A DNA stretch of 64,000 nt. Source: Prillingera fragicola (taxonomy: Eukaryota > Basidiomycota > Tremellomycetes > Trichosporonales > Trichosporonaceae). Shown here one piece after another: positions 9,961 through 19,982 of this stretch. Numbering within the stretch: position 1 is the first letter of the stretch; each line of letters begins with the position of its first letter. The stretch covers positions 1 to 64,000 of the forward strand of contig BEDY01000015.1 of the NCBI GenBank assembly GCA_002335605.1. Reading direction: 5' to 3'. Under the pieces are notes generated by a model that was given only the letters and a program-made list of their open reading frames with translations, did no database searches and was not told the DNA's origin. Both the position numbers and the translations under genes were made by a program.

Positions 9961-11166
9961 CTAGTAGCTGACACCCCAGGTGACAAGAGCATCATTCGGG
10001 TTCTGGGCGTCCTTTGCATCTTGCTCATCCTCGGCGTCGTTGAGCAGCTTGGCAGCGGCGGCTGAGGCTTCGTTGCCGAAAGCGTTCTGGACCTCGGCTG
10101 TCCAGGCCTTGTAAACGGTGTCCGTCTTGAGAATGGCATCGAGGAGACCAATGGGGCCAAAGTTCTCGTTGGTGTAAAAGTGATGCCAGTCGTGAGGGAG
10201 GGCCACGGTGAGAAAGGGGAGATTGTAGCCCGAGTGGTGTGCATGAGTGCCGATCAAGAGGGCGTGGAAGAACACCATCTGCAAGCACCAGTGGCCGCGG
10301 CAAATAACGAGACCAAGAATGATGGGAAAGAGGTTGGAGAAGTAGTACTCGAGCGGGTGGGCGTATGTAGCTGAAATGGCGGCGGGTGCCTTGAACTCGT
10401 GGTGCTGCTTGTGAATGTGCTTGTACAGAACACGGTGGTGGAGGGCTCGGTGTGCCGTGTAGAAGCCGACCTCCTGAGCGAGAAGGCAGACAACCCACTG
10501 GCCGATGAGGGAGTACCAGCGTGGCAGATCCTCATAGCGAGTCGAACCGCCGCGCCACTGGATGAGAGGGATGAAAATCATGTTGGAGATCGTGTTGACG
10601 ATAATCATGTTGAACAGCACATTGGGGACAGCCTTGGTAAACTCTCCCCAGCTGAGGTGCTTGTTGGGCTGCACTTTGTAGCGGGCGATCCATTGGGGAC
10701 GGAGGAGGTCGACACTGGTGAAAGCTCCGACAATGATGAATTGGCTGACGGTGAAGATGAGAGCACCGATACCACCCCAGATGGTCCACTGGCTGTGAGT
10801 GTTGAGCCAGGCATAGAATGGCTTGGCGTATGACGAGTTGTTGAAGGCAATGGCCATGCCAATAATGGCAATGTGCGGCGTGAGACCCTTGGCCTTCGTG
10901 TTCTCGTAGGCGCCGCGCAGGTAGCCCCACTTGCGCTTCGAGTACATTGTCTCTTCGACCTTGTCCAGGGTGCGAGCTTTGTATTGCAAGGAGGGAGCAA
11001 TCGGACAGCGACTGTCGCTGGATGTCTTGGGCTTCGATACCTCTGCCGATTGGGCGATGGCAGGATGAGGGTCGCTATCACCCTTGAGCTGAATGATGGC
11101 AGGTGTCTGGGGTGCCGACTTGGAGGCAGCACGGGCAGTGACGATGAGAGTGCTGGAGACGAACAT
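9961..11166 (-). CDS. Fatty acid hydroxylase / sterol desaturase superfamily enzyme
   Basis: A 401-residue, intronless membrane di-iron oxygenase. The metal-binding histidine boxes are HRALHH (239-244), HKQHH (252-256), HAHH (308-311) and HDWHH (325-329), followed by FYTNENFG. Hydrophobic segments lie around residues 95-115, 125-150, 180-205, 218-236 and 290-306, consistent with an ER membrane enzyme. The histidine spacing most resembles the C-4 methylsterol oxidase/fatty acid hydroxylase family. The ATG at 11166 is preferred over the upstream open frame because a TATA box lies at 11236-11244. It is divergent from the P450. In Ustilago cellobiose-lipid clusters two enzymes of this superfamily (Ahd1, Uhd1) hydroxylate fatty acids; only one is seen here. 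Hydroxylation of the cluster's fatty acid is the likely role, but a sterol substrate cannot be excluded. Confidence 0.88.
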   Translation of the reverse strand: MFVSSTLIVTARAASKSAPQTPAIIQLKGDSDPHPAIAQSAEVSKPKTSSDSRCPIAPSLQYKARTLDKVEETMYSKRKWGYLRGAYENTKAKGLTPHIAIIGMAIAFNNSSYAKPFYAWLNTHSQWTIWGGIGALIFTVSQFIIVGAFTSVDLLRPQWIARYKVQPNKHLSWGEFTKAVPNVLFNMIIVNTISNMIFIPLIQWRGGSTRYEDLPRWYSLIGQWVVCLLAQEVGFYTAHRALHHRVLYKHIHKQHHEFKAPAAISATYAHPLEYYFSNLFPIILGLVICRGHWCLQMVFFHALLIGTHAHHSGYNLPFLTVALPHDWHHFYTNENFGPIGLLDAILKTDTVYKAWTAEVQNAFGNEASAAAAKLLNDAEDEQDAKDAQNPNDALVTWGVSY

Positions 11167-11978
11167 GTTTGCTGAATACGGAGAAGGTGTGTTGACAGCT
11201 GGCTGACAATGTTCTGAAACTCGTCCTTGTTCATGCCTTTTATAGACGCCAGGCAAGGCCTCTGAGGCCGCCAGTCTAAAGAGAGGGCCCCGAGATCTCT
11301 TCACCACCGAGAGAGAGAGTGAGCTCGATGGCTTCAAGTTGTGACCGACAATGCATTGGTATCGTTCAGCAGTGTCACGAAATGGCTACAGGCATCTCGG
11401 TGCTCCAATCGTCCGAGACACACTGCATGATTGCATGATTGTAAGAGGCACCGATTTCGGCAACTAGGCCATGGTGCTATCAAGGCGGAAGTCCCATTTT
11501 CGGCCATGACTTGTCACCACCTCCGAGAATCATGCACCGAATTTTAGCCACTGTGCACCATGCCGAAGCCAAGGGCACGAGGTATGCAAGATCAACCCGA
11601 GCTTGGTCTGCCACTCCTCGGCAAGATATCGTTGAACTGCAGGTTCAACAGACCGATTCCTAGTCAACGCTTATCGGCGATTCCGAGGTTGAACGTCATC
11701 AGTAACATCTGTGCCGACATTCAACAAGTCGATGCATCTCTCACTACCGACACTCTGTTGCGTTCAATTTTAGAACTGGCCAATGTATTCTCGCAGCCGA
11801 CAACTCACTCACTGAAGTGATGGCCGAGTACAGCAGTACATGCACCCTCTCTTGCGCCATTGACGATGCACACTGTCAAGGTCAGCCATGGGTTGGTATA
11901 TAAGAGAGGTTATGCAACGAGGCAAGACCCAGTAACAAGCATCATTGCTCCTCAACTGTCAACCAACCAACTCTAGTC
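11167..11978. promoter_or_regulatory. Divergent promoter hydroxylase / P450 with CCGAGA motifs
   Basis: TATA boxes lie at 11236-11244 (minus strand, for the hydroxylase) and 11897-11904 (TATATAAG, for the P450). The exact 10-mer CTCCGAGAAT is at 11521-11530. Further CCGAGA/TCTCGG cores are at 11290-11295, 11307-11312, 11395-11400 and 11413-11418, and a weaker TTCCGAGG at 11681-11688. An 86-codon open frame at 11560-11820 has no recognisable features and is taken as spurious. Confidence 0.7.
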
Positions 11979-13649
11979 ATGTCCAGCCTTCGTCTTCTTT
12001 CAGTACCAGACGTGGTGTGCCGCTCGCCCATCAATGCGTCACTCGACGCTGTGCTCGGCCTCCCTCTGGATCACACCCCGTCCACCCACTTTAGCTCAAC
12101 AGCTAGCTTTGTAACACTTTCGCTCACGGCCCTTGCTCTACTCTTAACTCTTCTTTATACGCGTTACCCCAACAATGCCATTGGCACTCGCAACCGTCCC
12201 GACCTCAAAGGTCCCAAGGGCCACCCGATCATCGGCAACTTGCTCTGGGCCGTGAAAAACAAGGATCCTCTTGCCTGGCAAGTCTCTGCCCAGGAGCAGT
12301 ACGGCAACGGCTACACCTTCACTCTGCCCGGTTTGGGTCGTGTGGTCGACGTCTCGAGGCCAGACTGGATCGAACACGTTCAGAAAACCAACTTTTCCAA
12401 CTATGTCAAGGGCGACAGCTTCCACAACCAGATGAAGGACGTCTTGGGAGACGGCATTTTCACGGTTGACCGCGATCAGTGGAAGACACAGCGCAAGATT
12501 GCCGCACGAATCTTCACCGTCAACCGGTTCAAGGACTGCATTACCTCTGTTATCCGCCAGGATGTCGACCTACTCGACGGGATCCTTGCCAAAAAAGCCG
12601 CCTCGGGCGAAGTGTTCAACATGCAGGATCTCTACTTTCGCTTCACCCTTTCGAGCTTTGTCAAAATCGCATTCAGCCAGGACACTGGCGCGCTTTCCAA
12701 CCCCGACGTTCCGGATGAGTTCGGTGAGGCATTTGGCTTTGCCCAAAAAGTCCTGGACATGCGATTTGTGCAGCCACTCTGGTGGCTTACCGAGCGCTAC
12801 AACGCGACTGGCACCAAGATGCGCGCCGCTCGCAAGGTGATCGACGACTTTTTGGAAGAGATTGTCAGCAAGCGCCTCGCCGATGCCAAGGAGGGAAAGC
12901 GTACTGTCGGCGAAGACGGCGAGGAGCGAGGAGAAGATCTCCTAGATCTCTTCATTGCGTACCGCAGCAAGGACGGATCGAGTCTCGACCAGCATAGCCT
13001 GCGCGACGCCATTCTCAACCTTCTGATCGCAGGCCGCGACACCACAGCCGAGGCCTTGTCTTGGATGACCTGGCACGTCATCACCAAGCCCAACATGCGC
13101 ACATACCTACAGCAGGAGATCGACGAGGGGCTTGAAGACACTGGAAGCCTCGACATTGACTACGGAGACTTCAAGCAACACAGTCGCAAGCTCGCATGCA
13201 TTCACGAGACCCTCCGCCTCCACCCTTCCATCCCCAAGAACATTCGCTGCGCGGAGACGGACGATGTGCTTCCTAATGGAGGCCCTCGTATCGAAAAGGG
13301 CGATATCGTCATTTACTCTGACTGGGCAATGGGCCGTAACCCCAACGTCTGGGGAGACGATGCGCGCGAGTTCCGCCCCGAACGCTGGATCGACGAGGAC
13401 GGCAACTTTAAGCGCGTCTCGCCAAACAAGGCCCACTTCTTCTCAGCAGGGCCGAGGGCGTGTCTCGGGTCTACACTCGCCCAATATGAGATTAGCCAGG
13501 TCATGAACAGCGTGTTCGGCAAGTACAACCTCGAGCTGGTTGACTTGGGACCCAAGAAGTCGGCGTCTGCGCACACCGTGCCCGACTATCTCAATTCGCT
13601 CACCCACCCCATGAAACGTCCTCTCATGGTGCGTGCCACTCGGCGCTGA
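11979..13649 (+). CDS. Cytochrome P450, CYP52/CYP86-clan fatty acid hydroxylase
   Basis: A 556-residue microsomal P450 in a single exon. A hydrophobic anchor (about residues 43-61) precedes a PKGHPIIGN hinge. The I-helix oxygen-binding motif AGRDTT begins at about 351, the K-helix ETLR at about 410, FRPERW follows, and the heme loop [10 protein letters not shown] (488-497) carries the thiolate Cys495. The segment after ETLR (HPSIPKNIR, then VLPNG) is characteristic of the CYP52/CYP86/CYP704 clan that hydroxylates long-chain fatty acids at or near the omega end. It is divergent from the hydroxylase gene, with its own TATA box 75 bp upstream of the ATG. By analogy with Ustilago Cyp1/Cyp2 it would supply the omega- or subterminal hydroxyl that is glycosylated. 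Regiochemistry cannot be read from sequence. Confidence 0.93.
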   Translation: MSSLRLLSVPDVVCRSPINASLDAVLGLPLDHTPSTHFSSTASFVTLSLTALALLLTLLYTRYPNNAIGTRNRPDLKGPKGHPIIGNLLWAVKNKDPLAWQVSAQEQYGNGYTFTLPGLGRVVDVSRPDWIEHVQKTNFSNYVKGDSFHNQMKDVLGDGIFTVDRDQWKTQRKIAARIFTVNRFKDCITSVIRQDVDLLDGILAKKAASGEVFNMQDLYFRFTLSSFVKIAFSQDTGALSNPDVPDEFGEAFGFAQKVLDMRFVQPLWWLTERYNATGTKMRAARKVIDDFLEEIVSKRLADAKEGKRTVGEDGEERGEDLLDLFIAYRSKDGSSLDQHSLRDAILNLLIAGRDTTAEALSWMTWHVITKPNMRTYLQQEIDEGLEDTGSLDIDYGDFKQHSRKLACIHETLRLHPSIPKNIRCAETDDVLPNGGPRIEKGDIVIYSDWAMGRNPNVWGDDAREFRPERWIDEDGNFKRVSPNKAHFFSAGPRACLGSTLAQYEISQVMNSVFGKYNLELVDLGPKKSASAHTVPDYLNSLTHPMKRPLMVRATRR

Positions 13650-13758
13650 GCGCCACTCCCAGTTGTAGCGGAAACAGTTTTATGAGAGCGAATCTATAGA
13701 ATTCTATGAAAACAAGTGATTTGGATACAAAGAAGCACAGCCGACCGGCGACTTATGT

Positions 13759-15695
13759 TCAGAGAAACGGCCCACCAATACCGCACGAGGCGAGAAAGTC
13801 GAACAACCCTTGATCGTCCACCTGGAGACTGGCCAGGGATGAATCAGCACCCATGTGAGGCGTAGTGGAAGCAGTGGGGAGCAAGACAGAGGTCTGAGTA
13901 GCAGTTGACGACCCATGCGGCAGAGGGGGTCGAGACTGGAACGGATTCCCCTTGGCTGGCGAGGCACTGGTGGCTGACTGAGCCCACCATGGCTCACCGC
14001 TGGGTAGCAAGGATGTGTATGACGGCTCGGGAGCAACATTTGAGAGCAAGTTTGCAAACAGATCAGGTGTAGAGATCTGCACGTCGCTGGCTTCAGACAC
14101 CGTGTGGGACGTCAGGAGCGGAGCCGACCTTGGCGGCGAGTCTGGGGTGATGGACCTCATGTTCCGGCTAGCGCTATAGACAGCGTCGCGGAGTACGTGT
14201 GCGAGCCTCTCTGAATCGCGATAGATGGTGGCACTGCGCACTGCACTTCCGAGAGTCTCCGCCAGTGCAAAGTACTGTACCGCATCGGGCGAACTTGTGG
14301 GTGGGTCGGTGAGCTTGCGGACAAGAAAAAGGATAAAGGCCGCAAGGTCGTCGCGCACTGCGCGAGGAACAGACTTGAGCAAGTTGTGCTTTGTGACAGC
14401 CTGCGCTAGGAGTGCCATGCGCTCTGTAGCTCGCATTGTCGCTGCCTCTACACTAGCAATGACATGAGGCGCCATTTGGTTGTCCTTGGCGGCAACCCAG
14501 CAGACGAGGTAGAGCAAGTTGCGTGTCGACGAGAGAAAAAGCTGCTCGCACGAGACAGAACCAGGGTCCGAGCTGTCGGTGTCCAGGGCGTCGAGCGCAG
14601 AAATGGCAGCCCACAGGTCGGCCTCGCGGATGCCCACAGTCTTGACCCGGACGCTCAGCATCGAGCTGCAGATCTGCCGCGCTACCCGTGCCAGACTCTG
14701 GTGCGGGTCCTGTGACGCACTGCATGGAAACGCCCAGCCGATGTTAACCTCGGCGAGCCGACAGGGCAGCCTCGCCGATGCCATGCGGATAGCGTCTAGC
14801 TCCCAGAGTCGCCAGAAGAGTGTCTCGCGCCGCTCTTTCTCCGGATCCTTTTCGCCCAGGGCAGAGGGAAGATTGAGCTTGTGATACATTGCAAGGTCGA
14901 TGGCGAATCCCTTTCCTAGAGCGTCAAGCTTGAGAGGCGTGAAAGTAGGTTGGTCCTGTCCTTGGGTTGGCTGCGATGGAACGGCGCTTTCTAGTAAATT
15001 GACAGCTTCAATTATATCCAGGACATTGTCCTCCAAGTAATCGCGCTCCTGTGTGAGAGCACGGCAGTGATCGTACAGCGCCTGCCCGACAGTGTGATGG
15101 GCACTAAGCGGTGCGCCGAGGCATGCAACGGCGAGAACCAGCAGCTCCGACGCACCTTGCACGTCTACGATGTCGTTCGGGATATCGGCCCCGGCTGTGT
15201 CGTAGAGGAGCACGCGGACCCGGTCTAGAAACACGTCGCGAGGCTGAGACAGTCGGTAAGCCGGCTCTATGGTCGTGAAGAACGTGTCGATGCAGTCATC
15301 GAGGGCTTCTCGAGTCAAGCCTGGTACCCCGAGGAGACAGGCGCGACTGGCGTTTGCAGTCAGAACGACTTGCGGTGCTTTCTGAACAGTCAGCGGTGGC
15401 CCAGACAGGTGCTCACTACCACCGAAGCAGCATCCGACACAGTACGCGTTCGGCTCATGAGAGGCGGCTTGTCGCGACTGGATGGTCGTTGCTCATACTG
15501 GTGTGGCGGCGGCTGCGGAGGGTGCTGGACCTCTTGCCCTTGCTCTTGGTGTTGCTGTTGCTGCTGCAAATCGTCTTGCTGCTGCTGAAGTAGCTGGACG
15601 ATGCGTTTCCCTCGTTTATGCTTCCCGTGTGGTCGAGGAATATTCTCTCTGCCGGGAGACGATGGGAGGGATCGCTTACGCTGTGGTGTAGACAT
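13759..15695 (-). CDS. Paralogous fungal regulator lacking a visible zinc cluster
   Basis: A predicted 633-residue protein from two exons (complement of 15417-15695 and 13759-15381). The 35-nt intron has a GTGAGC donor, CTGAC branch and CAG acceptor, phase 0. From the exon junction on it aligns with the regulator at 3304-5250: LLGV, LTREALDDCID, then YFALAETL and VRSAT followed by Y-x-DS, and a CG-ending acidic C-terminus. This is the fungal-specific middle homology region. In place of a zinc cluster, the N-terminus is basic (KHKRGKR) and then Gln-rich (two polyQ tracts within residues 37-53). No CX2CX6C pattern is visible in the upstream 300 bases on this strand. It could act as coactivator, modulator or competitor of the full-length paralogue, or it could have a missed 5' exon. 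The role is inferred. Confidence 0.78.
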
Positions 15696-16420
15696 GACGG
15701 TAATGGGAGTGAGACAAAGGCGGGCATCAGAGTTGTGGTTGAGCACTGTAAGTAGACAAATGAACTACAGTCGTTGTTGCCATCAGGCGCGATATGACCG
15801 TTTAGGTTAGAGAGGCCCTTTTTGCTGTGGGAACAGTGATCGTACAGTGACGGTGCAAGTACATATTATTAGAACAAGGCTAGGGATAGCGTGAACTGGT
15901 CGTCAATCGCAACCGCAAGCGATGCAAGCGACGAGGGAATAAGGAACAGCAATGACGAAAGACCAAGTACTATGCACAACCAGGAGAGGAGTCGCAAACA
16001 CCGGAGCTAGTCGTGCCTATCTTTCACTCAGGCACGGTACCTTTTTGAATGATTGTCGCCGTGGTTGGTGCGCATGGGCCCATGTGTCACGTCAGCCAAT
16101 CCTCATGCGATAAGGGGACCCAGTCAAGGTTTGTACAGTGACCGCAGCCTCATGCCCAACGACACTGCAAATGTATTTTGGGCGAGAGAAGGCGTTGTAA
16201 ATAGCCAGCCGCAGCAAAGACAGTTTCCGAGGCCAAACTGGCTCGAAAGCTAGTGTTCATTCCGCCCGCGGAATCGGTGTCAGCTGTGAACAAAGCAAGA
16301 ACACGTTGAAGTCTAATACAATGCATGTAACGGTATCATACGAGAAATCACCCCTTGGGACAGATGATCGTTTCCGTCCCGGATAGTCTATAGCCGACAA
16401 CACAAGCAGCAGAAGGAGGA
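15696..16420. other. Intergenic 5' flank of the second regulator
   Basis: A 725-bp region between the start of the second regulator and the stop of the next gene. No gene is recognised. One TTCCGAGG (16225-16232) resembles the cluster motif weakly. No strong TATA box is seen. Confidence 0.5.
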
Positions 16421-17407
16421 CTAGTGACGGCCGTAGCCACCATACTGGTGCCCAGGACCTGATCCAAGTGACGCAATCACCAGGAATGGCATGCTGTCCT
16501 TGTCCTTCTTGCGGTCCTTCTTGTGCTTGCTGCTGTGGCTAGCCGAAGCGCACATCATGGCAATGTCACCAGTTAATGGCTCCGGGTGCAATCCCACGTG
16601 CTTTGCCGTCGCGCGCTCGCCCTTGCATACGGCGTACACGTCCAGTCCACGAGGACCAAAGAAGCGCTCCTGCCAGGTCTCGATGGTCTCAACAACAAGC
16701 GGCTCGTTGCGGCGTGCCATTCCCTTAACGATGGCCTTGGTGACAAAGTAGCCAGTGATGCCCATGTGCATCGTCAATGGCGCCACGTTGGCAACCACCT
16801 GCCCGGCGCCACCGACCTTGCCGGCCGTAAAGACGTCTTCCAGGAAGCGCGCAAAGTCTGCGGAGCTGACGTCATGAGCCACCATGAGTGGGCCAAAGTA
16901 GCTGGGTTTGAACCCAGCGCCGATGAGGCCAGTCTTGCCATCACTCTGGAGAATCACGGGCTGGAAGGGCTGGCGAGCACCAGGAGACAGACGCGGCTGG
17001 CGCTGGAAGCTGCGGGGCTCGGGCTCGAAGGGCTTGCCGGCTGAACGACTCAGGCGCGACTTGACACGAAGGGCAAAGTCAATCTTGGGCAGAGCTCGGA
17101 GTTGCAGGTCCTCCTGGGTTGGGGTCCATGCGTCGTTGTGTGCAAGAGGATTGTCGAAGCGCGCCTTGTTCTGGGCATAGATGGAGCCCTTGGGGATGCC
17201 GTCGTCGTCCTCCCCACGGGCGGCATGCTGCTTGTCGGCCATAGGAGGGGAGTAGGACTGGGGCGGCGAGGCAGTCTGGCGCTGAGGAGGAGGGGGAAGA
17301 TGGCTATACTGTGGGCAGGCTTGGGGTGCCGTGGCATACTGCTGCCCGTAGGGGTGGTTGGGGGCGTTCCAACTTTGCTGAGCGGGGTAGGTCATGGTGT
17401 AAGACAT
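16421..17407 (-). CDS. Conserved uncharacterised fungal protein inside the cluster
   Basis: A protein of 328 residues if translation starts at 17407; a second ATG is 4 codons later, and the frame is open to 17521 but a TATA-like TATATAAC at 17531-17539 argues for the later start. The N-terminal ~60 residues are Pro/Gln/Tyr-rich and probably disordered. The C-terminal half holds a folded-looking domain: HDVSSADFARFLEDV, then MHMGITGYFVTKAIVKGM, then WQERFFGPRGLDVY. It ends in a Lys-rich stretch (KHKKDRKKDKD) and a Gly/Tyr tail. Similar C-terminal domains occur in uncharacterised proteins across fungi (from memory; no function known to me). It is divergent from acyltransferase 2 and shares that motif-containing promoter. 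It could be co-regulated with the pathway or be a bystander. Confidence 0.75.
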   Translation of the reverse strand: MSYTMTYPAQQSWNAPNHPYGQQYATAPQACPQYSHLPPPPQRQTASPPQSYSPPMADKQHAARGEDDDGIPKGSIYAQNKARFDNPLAHNDAWTPTQEDLQLRALPKIDFALRVKSRLSRSAGKPFEPEPRSFQRQPRLSPGARQPFQPVILQSDGKTGLIGAGFKPSYFGPLMVAHDVSSADFARFLEDVFTAGKVGGAGQVVANVAPLTMHMGITGYFVTKAIVKGMARRNEPLVVETIETWQERFFGPRGLDVYAVCKGERATAKHVGLHPEPLTGDIAMMCASASHSSKHKKDRKKDKDSMPFLVIASLGSGPGHQYGGYGRH

Positions 17408-17944
17408 TCTAGTTGTCAGCTCAGCGCCGAGCTGGAGGACGTACTCAAAGGTTGTGGTTCTTGTGGTGGTGGCGAACGAGCTTGCAAGGTTGAAGTTGGT
17501 GAGGGCATGTTTGCTGGCCAAGTCGTATGTGTTATATACAAGGTGACGGCTGGTTGCTGAACGATGGTGAAGAGATAAAAGAAGAAGAGATAGTCAGTAG
17601 TGACGCGCATGATGGTCCGTGAGCCTCCGAGAATTGTTCGGAGCTGTTGCCAGGCACCATCGAATCGCGTGGTCGACGATTGTGGTGATGAAGGGGCAAG
17701 ACCGCGAGAATGCGGACGGCGACGCTGACGTCCAGGTCCACGGAGGTTGGGACATTCTCGGAGTCCGACCTTGATTTCGGTCCATAGTCTCCGAGAATTA
17801 TCTTCATTGTCCAGACCGCTCTCTTGTCGTGGACTTGGTAAACTTCACACATTCTACGAATACAGCTCGTACATTCATATATCTCGCCATGCTCACTGTT
17901 CTCGAGACCCAGATACTTGCTTCCTGTCGTTACACTCGCCCACC
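17408..17944. promoter_or_regulatory. Divergent promoter of uncharacterised gene / acyltransferase 2
   Basis: Three exact copies of the 10-mer occur: CTCCGAGAAT at 17625-17634, ATTCTCGGAG at 17754-17763 and CTCCGAGAAT at 17789-17798. The last two form an inverted pair separated by 25 bp. A TTCGGAG is at 17637-17643. A TATA-like element lies at 17531-17539 for the minus-strand gene, and a weaker CATATATC near 17876-17883 for acyltransferase 2. Confidence 0.7.
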
Positions 17945-19489
17945 ATGACCATGACCTTCGCGCCCATCAACGACCCCGCCCCAGAGGACCTCCAACTGGA
18001 GACTGTCGACACCTACAACGTCCAAGCGCCGAAAGATGCTTCCCCGCACCAGTTGCTGGGAACTTCGCTGCCTATCGATGGCCAAGATCTAGCCATGCCT
18101 GACCTCTACATGGCTAGTTGTCTCTTCTTCTCGTCCGAGAAAAACCCAGAGCTCAGGGCCTTGTCAATGGCTGATGTCAAGACCGCCTTTGACCGCGGTC
18201 TGGCTCAGTTGGTGGCTCAGTTCCCCGCCGCCTCTTCCAACTTTTACAAGAATGAGCAAGGCATTTGGCACATACAGTACACCGACGATGGCGTTCCTGT
18301 AATGCTTGCGACGTCGCCCCGCGAGCTTGGGACTGGCTACATTGGGGGGGGCGGCCGCGTCGACAACAATGCCTGCCCCCGCAACTTTCATGTGTCAGAC
18401 CACTCGCAGCCAGGCTTTGCCATTAAACTGTTCCGCTTTGCTTGTGGCTCCATTGGCATTGGTACCAGCACGCACCACTGGATCGTCGACTTTGCAGGCT
18501 ACCACGACATGATGTCCCTGCTTGCGCAAGCCATCACATCCCCCGGCACTCCCCTTCCGCCCCGCGACCACACTCGCAACATGCTCAAGCACATCGCCAC
18601 TGTTCCCTCTGAGCCCATTCCTTCGGGCGACTGGTTTGTCACCAACGGAGCAGGGGTATGGGACAAGCGCGACTTTAAGCTTCCTCCTGACAATGTTACA
18701 AACGTCATGGTCCACATAAGCCGGCGGAAGCTAGAGCAACTCAAGTTTGAGACCATCCGGTCGGCTTATGATCTGCCCACCGAAGAGCGGCCCGGCCTCG
18801 ACAGTTGGATCTCGACCAATGATGCTCTCGCCGCACTTCTCTGGAGCTCTGTCACTGCTGCGCGCGGCCTCTCTGGTCCTGCATCATCCCGTATTGTTCT
18901 CACTGTCGACGGACGCCGCTACATTCCCAACAGCGACGACTATGTCGGCAATGTCCACACGGGTCACAACAGCGTCAACTCTCTCGACGTCCTTGGCAGC
19001 CAGACACCAGCCTCCATCCTCAAGACGGCTCATCTCCTCCGCGATGACCTCAACTCCATCACGCCCGGCAAGATGGCAGCCGTCGTCCGCCTACAAAACA
19101 AGGATCTCACTCAGTTCTACGTACCCAACTATCAGCCATTCTTCGGCTACGACGTCCTCGTCTCCAACCTGACCAAGTATGACTGGACGGCTCTCAAGTT
19201 TGGTATCCTTGGGTCACCCACTTACGCCAGTGTGGTCACCACGGCCCCAGTCCAAGCTGGCCCGCTCCGCATTGCCGGATCCGATGGTGCTGTGTTTGTT
19301 CTCAACGCGCCGCACGGATTTGTGCCTTCCGGTGCTGTTAGTAGTCCGGCAGGCAGCGAGGCCTCGAGTGGCTCGGATGATTGGCGCAGCAAGCCGGGTG
19401 TCATTGCTCTTATTGGTGTGCGGGAGCGTGACGTCGAGACATTTAAGAATCTCCCTCTTATCAGGCGTTACGCCGATATTCTGCCCTAG
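17945..19489 (+). CDS. Acyltransferase 2 (BAHD-like, HHxxxD)
   Basis: A 514-residue, single-exon enzyme. The ATG at 17945 has a near-perfect context (CCCACC before ATG); the frame is open another 66 codons upstream but that segment lies in the promoter. HHWIVD at residues 177-182 is the catalytic HHxxxD motif of acyl-CoA dependent BAHD/transferase-family enzymes. The C-terminal half contains a VDGRRYIPN segment and a DVLVSNLTKYDW stretch, where this family places its structural motif. No signal peptide or membrane segment is evident, so it is probably cytosolic. In the cluster it likely esterifies the glycolipid with acetyl-CoA or a medium-chain acyl-CoA, as Uat1 or Mac/Mat acyltransferases do in Ustilago glycolipids. 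Acyl donor and position are unknown. Confidence 0.88.
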   Translation: MTMTFAPINDPAPEDLQLETVDTYNVQAPKDASPHQLLGTSLPIDGQDLAMPDLYMASCLFFSSEKNPELRALSMADVKTAFDRGLAQLVAQFPAASSNFYKNEQGIWHIQYTDDGVPVMLATSPRELGTGYIGGGGRVDNNACPRNFHVSDHSQPGFAIKLFRFACGSIGIGTSTHHWIVDFAGYHDMMSLLAQAITSPGTPLPPRDHTRNMLKHIATVPSEPIPSGDWFVTNGAGVWDKRDFKLPPDNVTNVMVHISRRKLEQLKFETIRSAYDLPTEERPGLDSWISTNDALAALLWSSVTAARGLSGPASSRIVLTVDGRRYIPNSDDYVGNVHTGHNSVNSLDVLGSQTPASILKTAHLLRDDLNSITPGKMAAVVRLQNKDLTQFYVPNYQPFFGYDVLVSNLTKYDWTALKFGILGSPTYASVVTTAPVQAGPLRIAGSDGAVFVLNAPHGFVPSGAVSSPAGSEASSGSDDWRSKPGVIALIGVRERDVETFKNLPLIRRYADILP

Positions 19490-19982
19490 TCGACTGGGGA
19501 ACGTTGTAACAGTGTAGCTTTTTAGCGACGTTCATCGTTACATGTAAACCTCATGAATACTGGTTATCCTCCCCGTTGCGTGCAACCGAATCATGATCCA
19601 GCTTCAACACTCGGCTTCAACTGAAGTGGCCGGCATTGCGGCATCTATGCACATGTCTGATGACCAATACCTAAACGAGGAGGTGTAACTGCATGCAAGG
19701 AGGCTATCCGGGGAGCGACACCTGGCCAGCCTAGGGTAGGTGATCAGTGTTCGGTGAATTAATTCTATTGTATCTTATTAATTATTTATTATGACTATGT
19801 TGTGCTGTCCAACGCTCCTGCTGACGTTAATTTGACATTCAAGAGACTCTATCCGGATCTTGTGTCGTACGTCGCCCCAAGTTAACATCAGCTGCATCAG
19901 TCTTCAGCACCAAATCTGAACGGCAACGTATGTAACGGAAGCGAGAACAACAAAATACATTTCGAGATACTGTTTTCAATCT
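19490..19982. other. AT-rich intergenic spacer between convergent genes
   Basis: A 493-bp spacer with a marked AT-rich patch at about 19756-19795 (TTAATTCTATTG, then TTATTAATTATTTATTATG), unusual against the GC-rich background. It presumably holds two 3' UTRs and terminators. No gene is seen. Confidence 0.5.

Noticed and set aside
10025..11234. Long antisense and alternative-phase frames over the hydroxylase gene
   Set aside because: Shadows of the 401-residue hydroxylase, whose histidine boxes fix the true frame.
11560..11820. 86-codon frame between hydroxylase and P450
   Set aside because: Lies in the divergent promoter with motif sites; no family resemblance.
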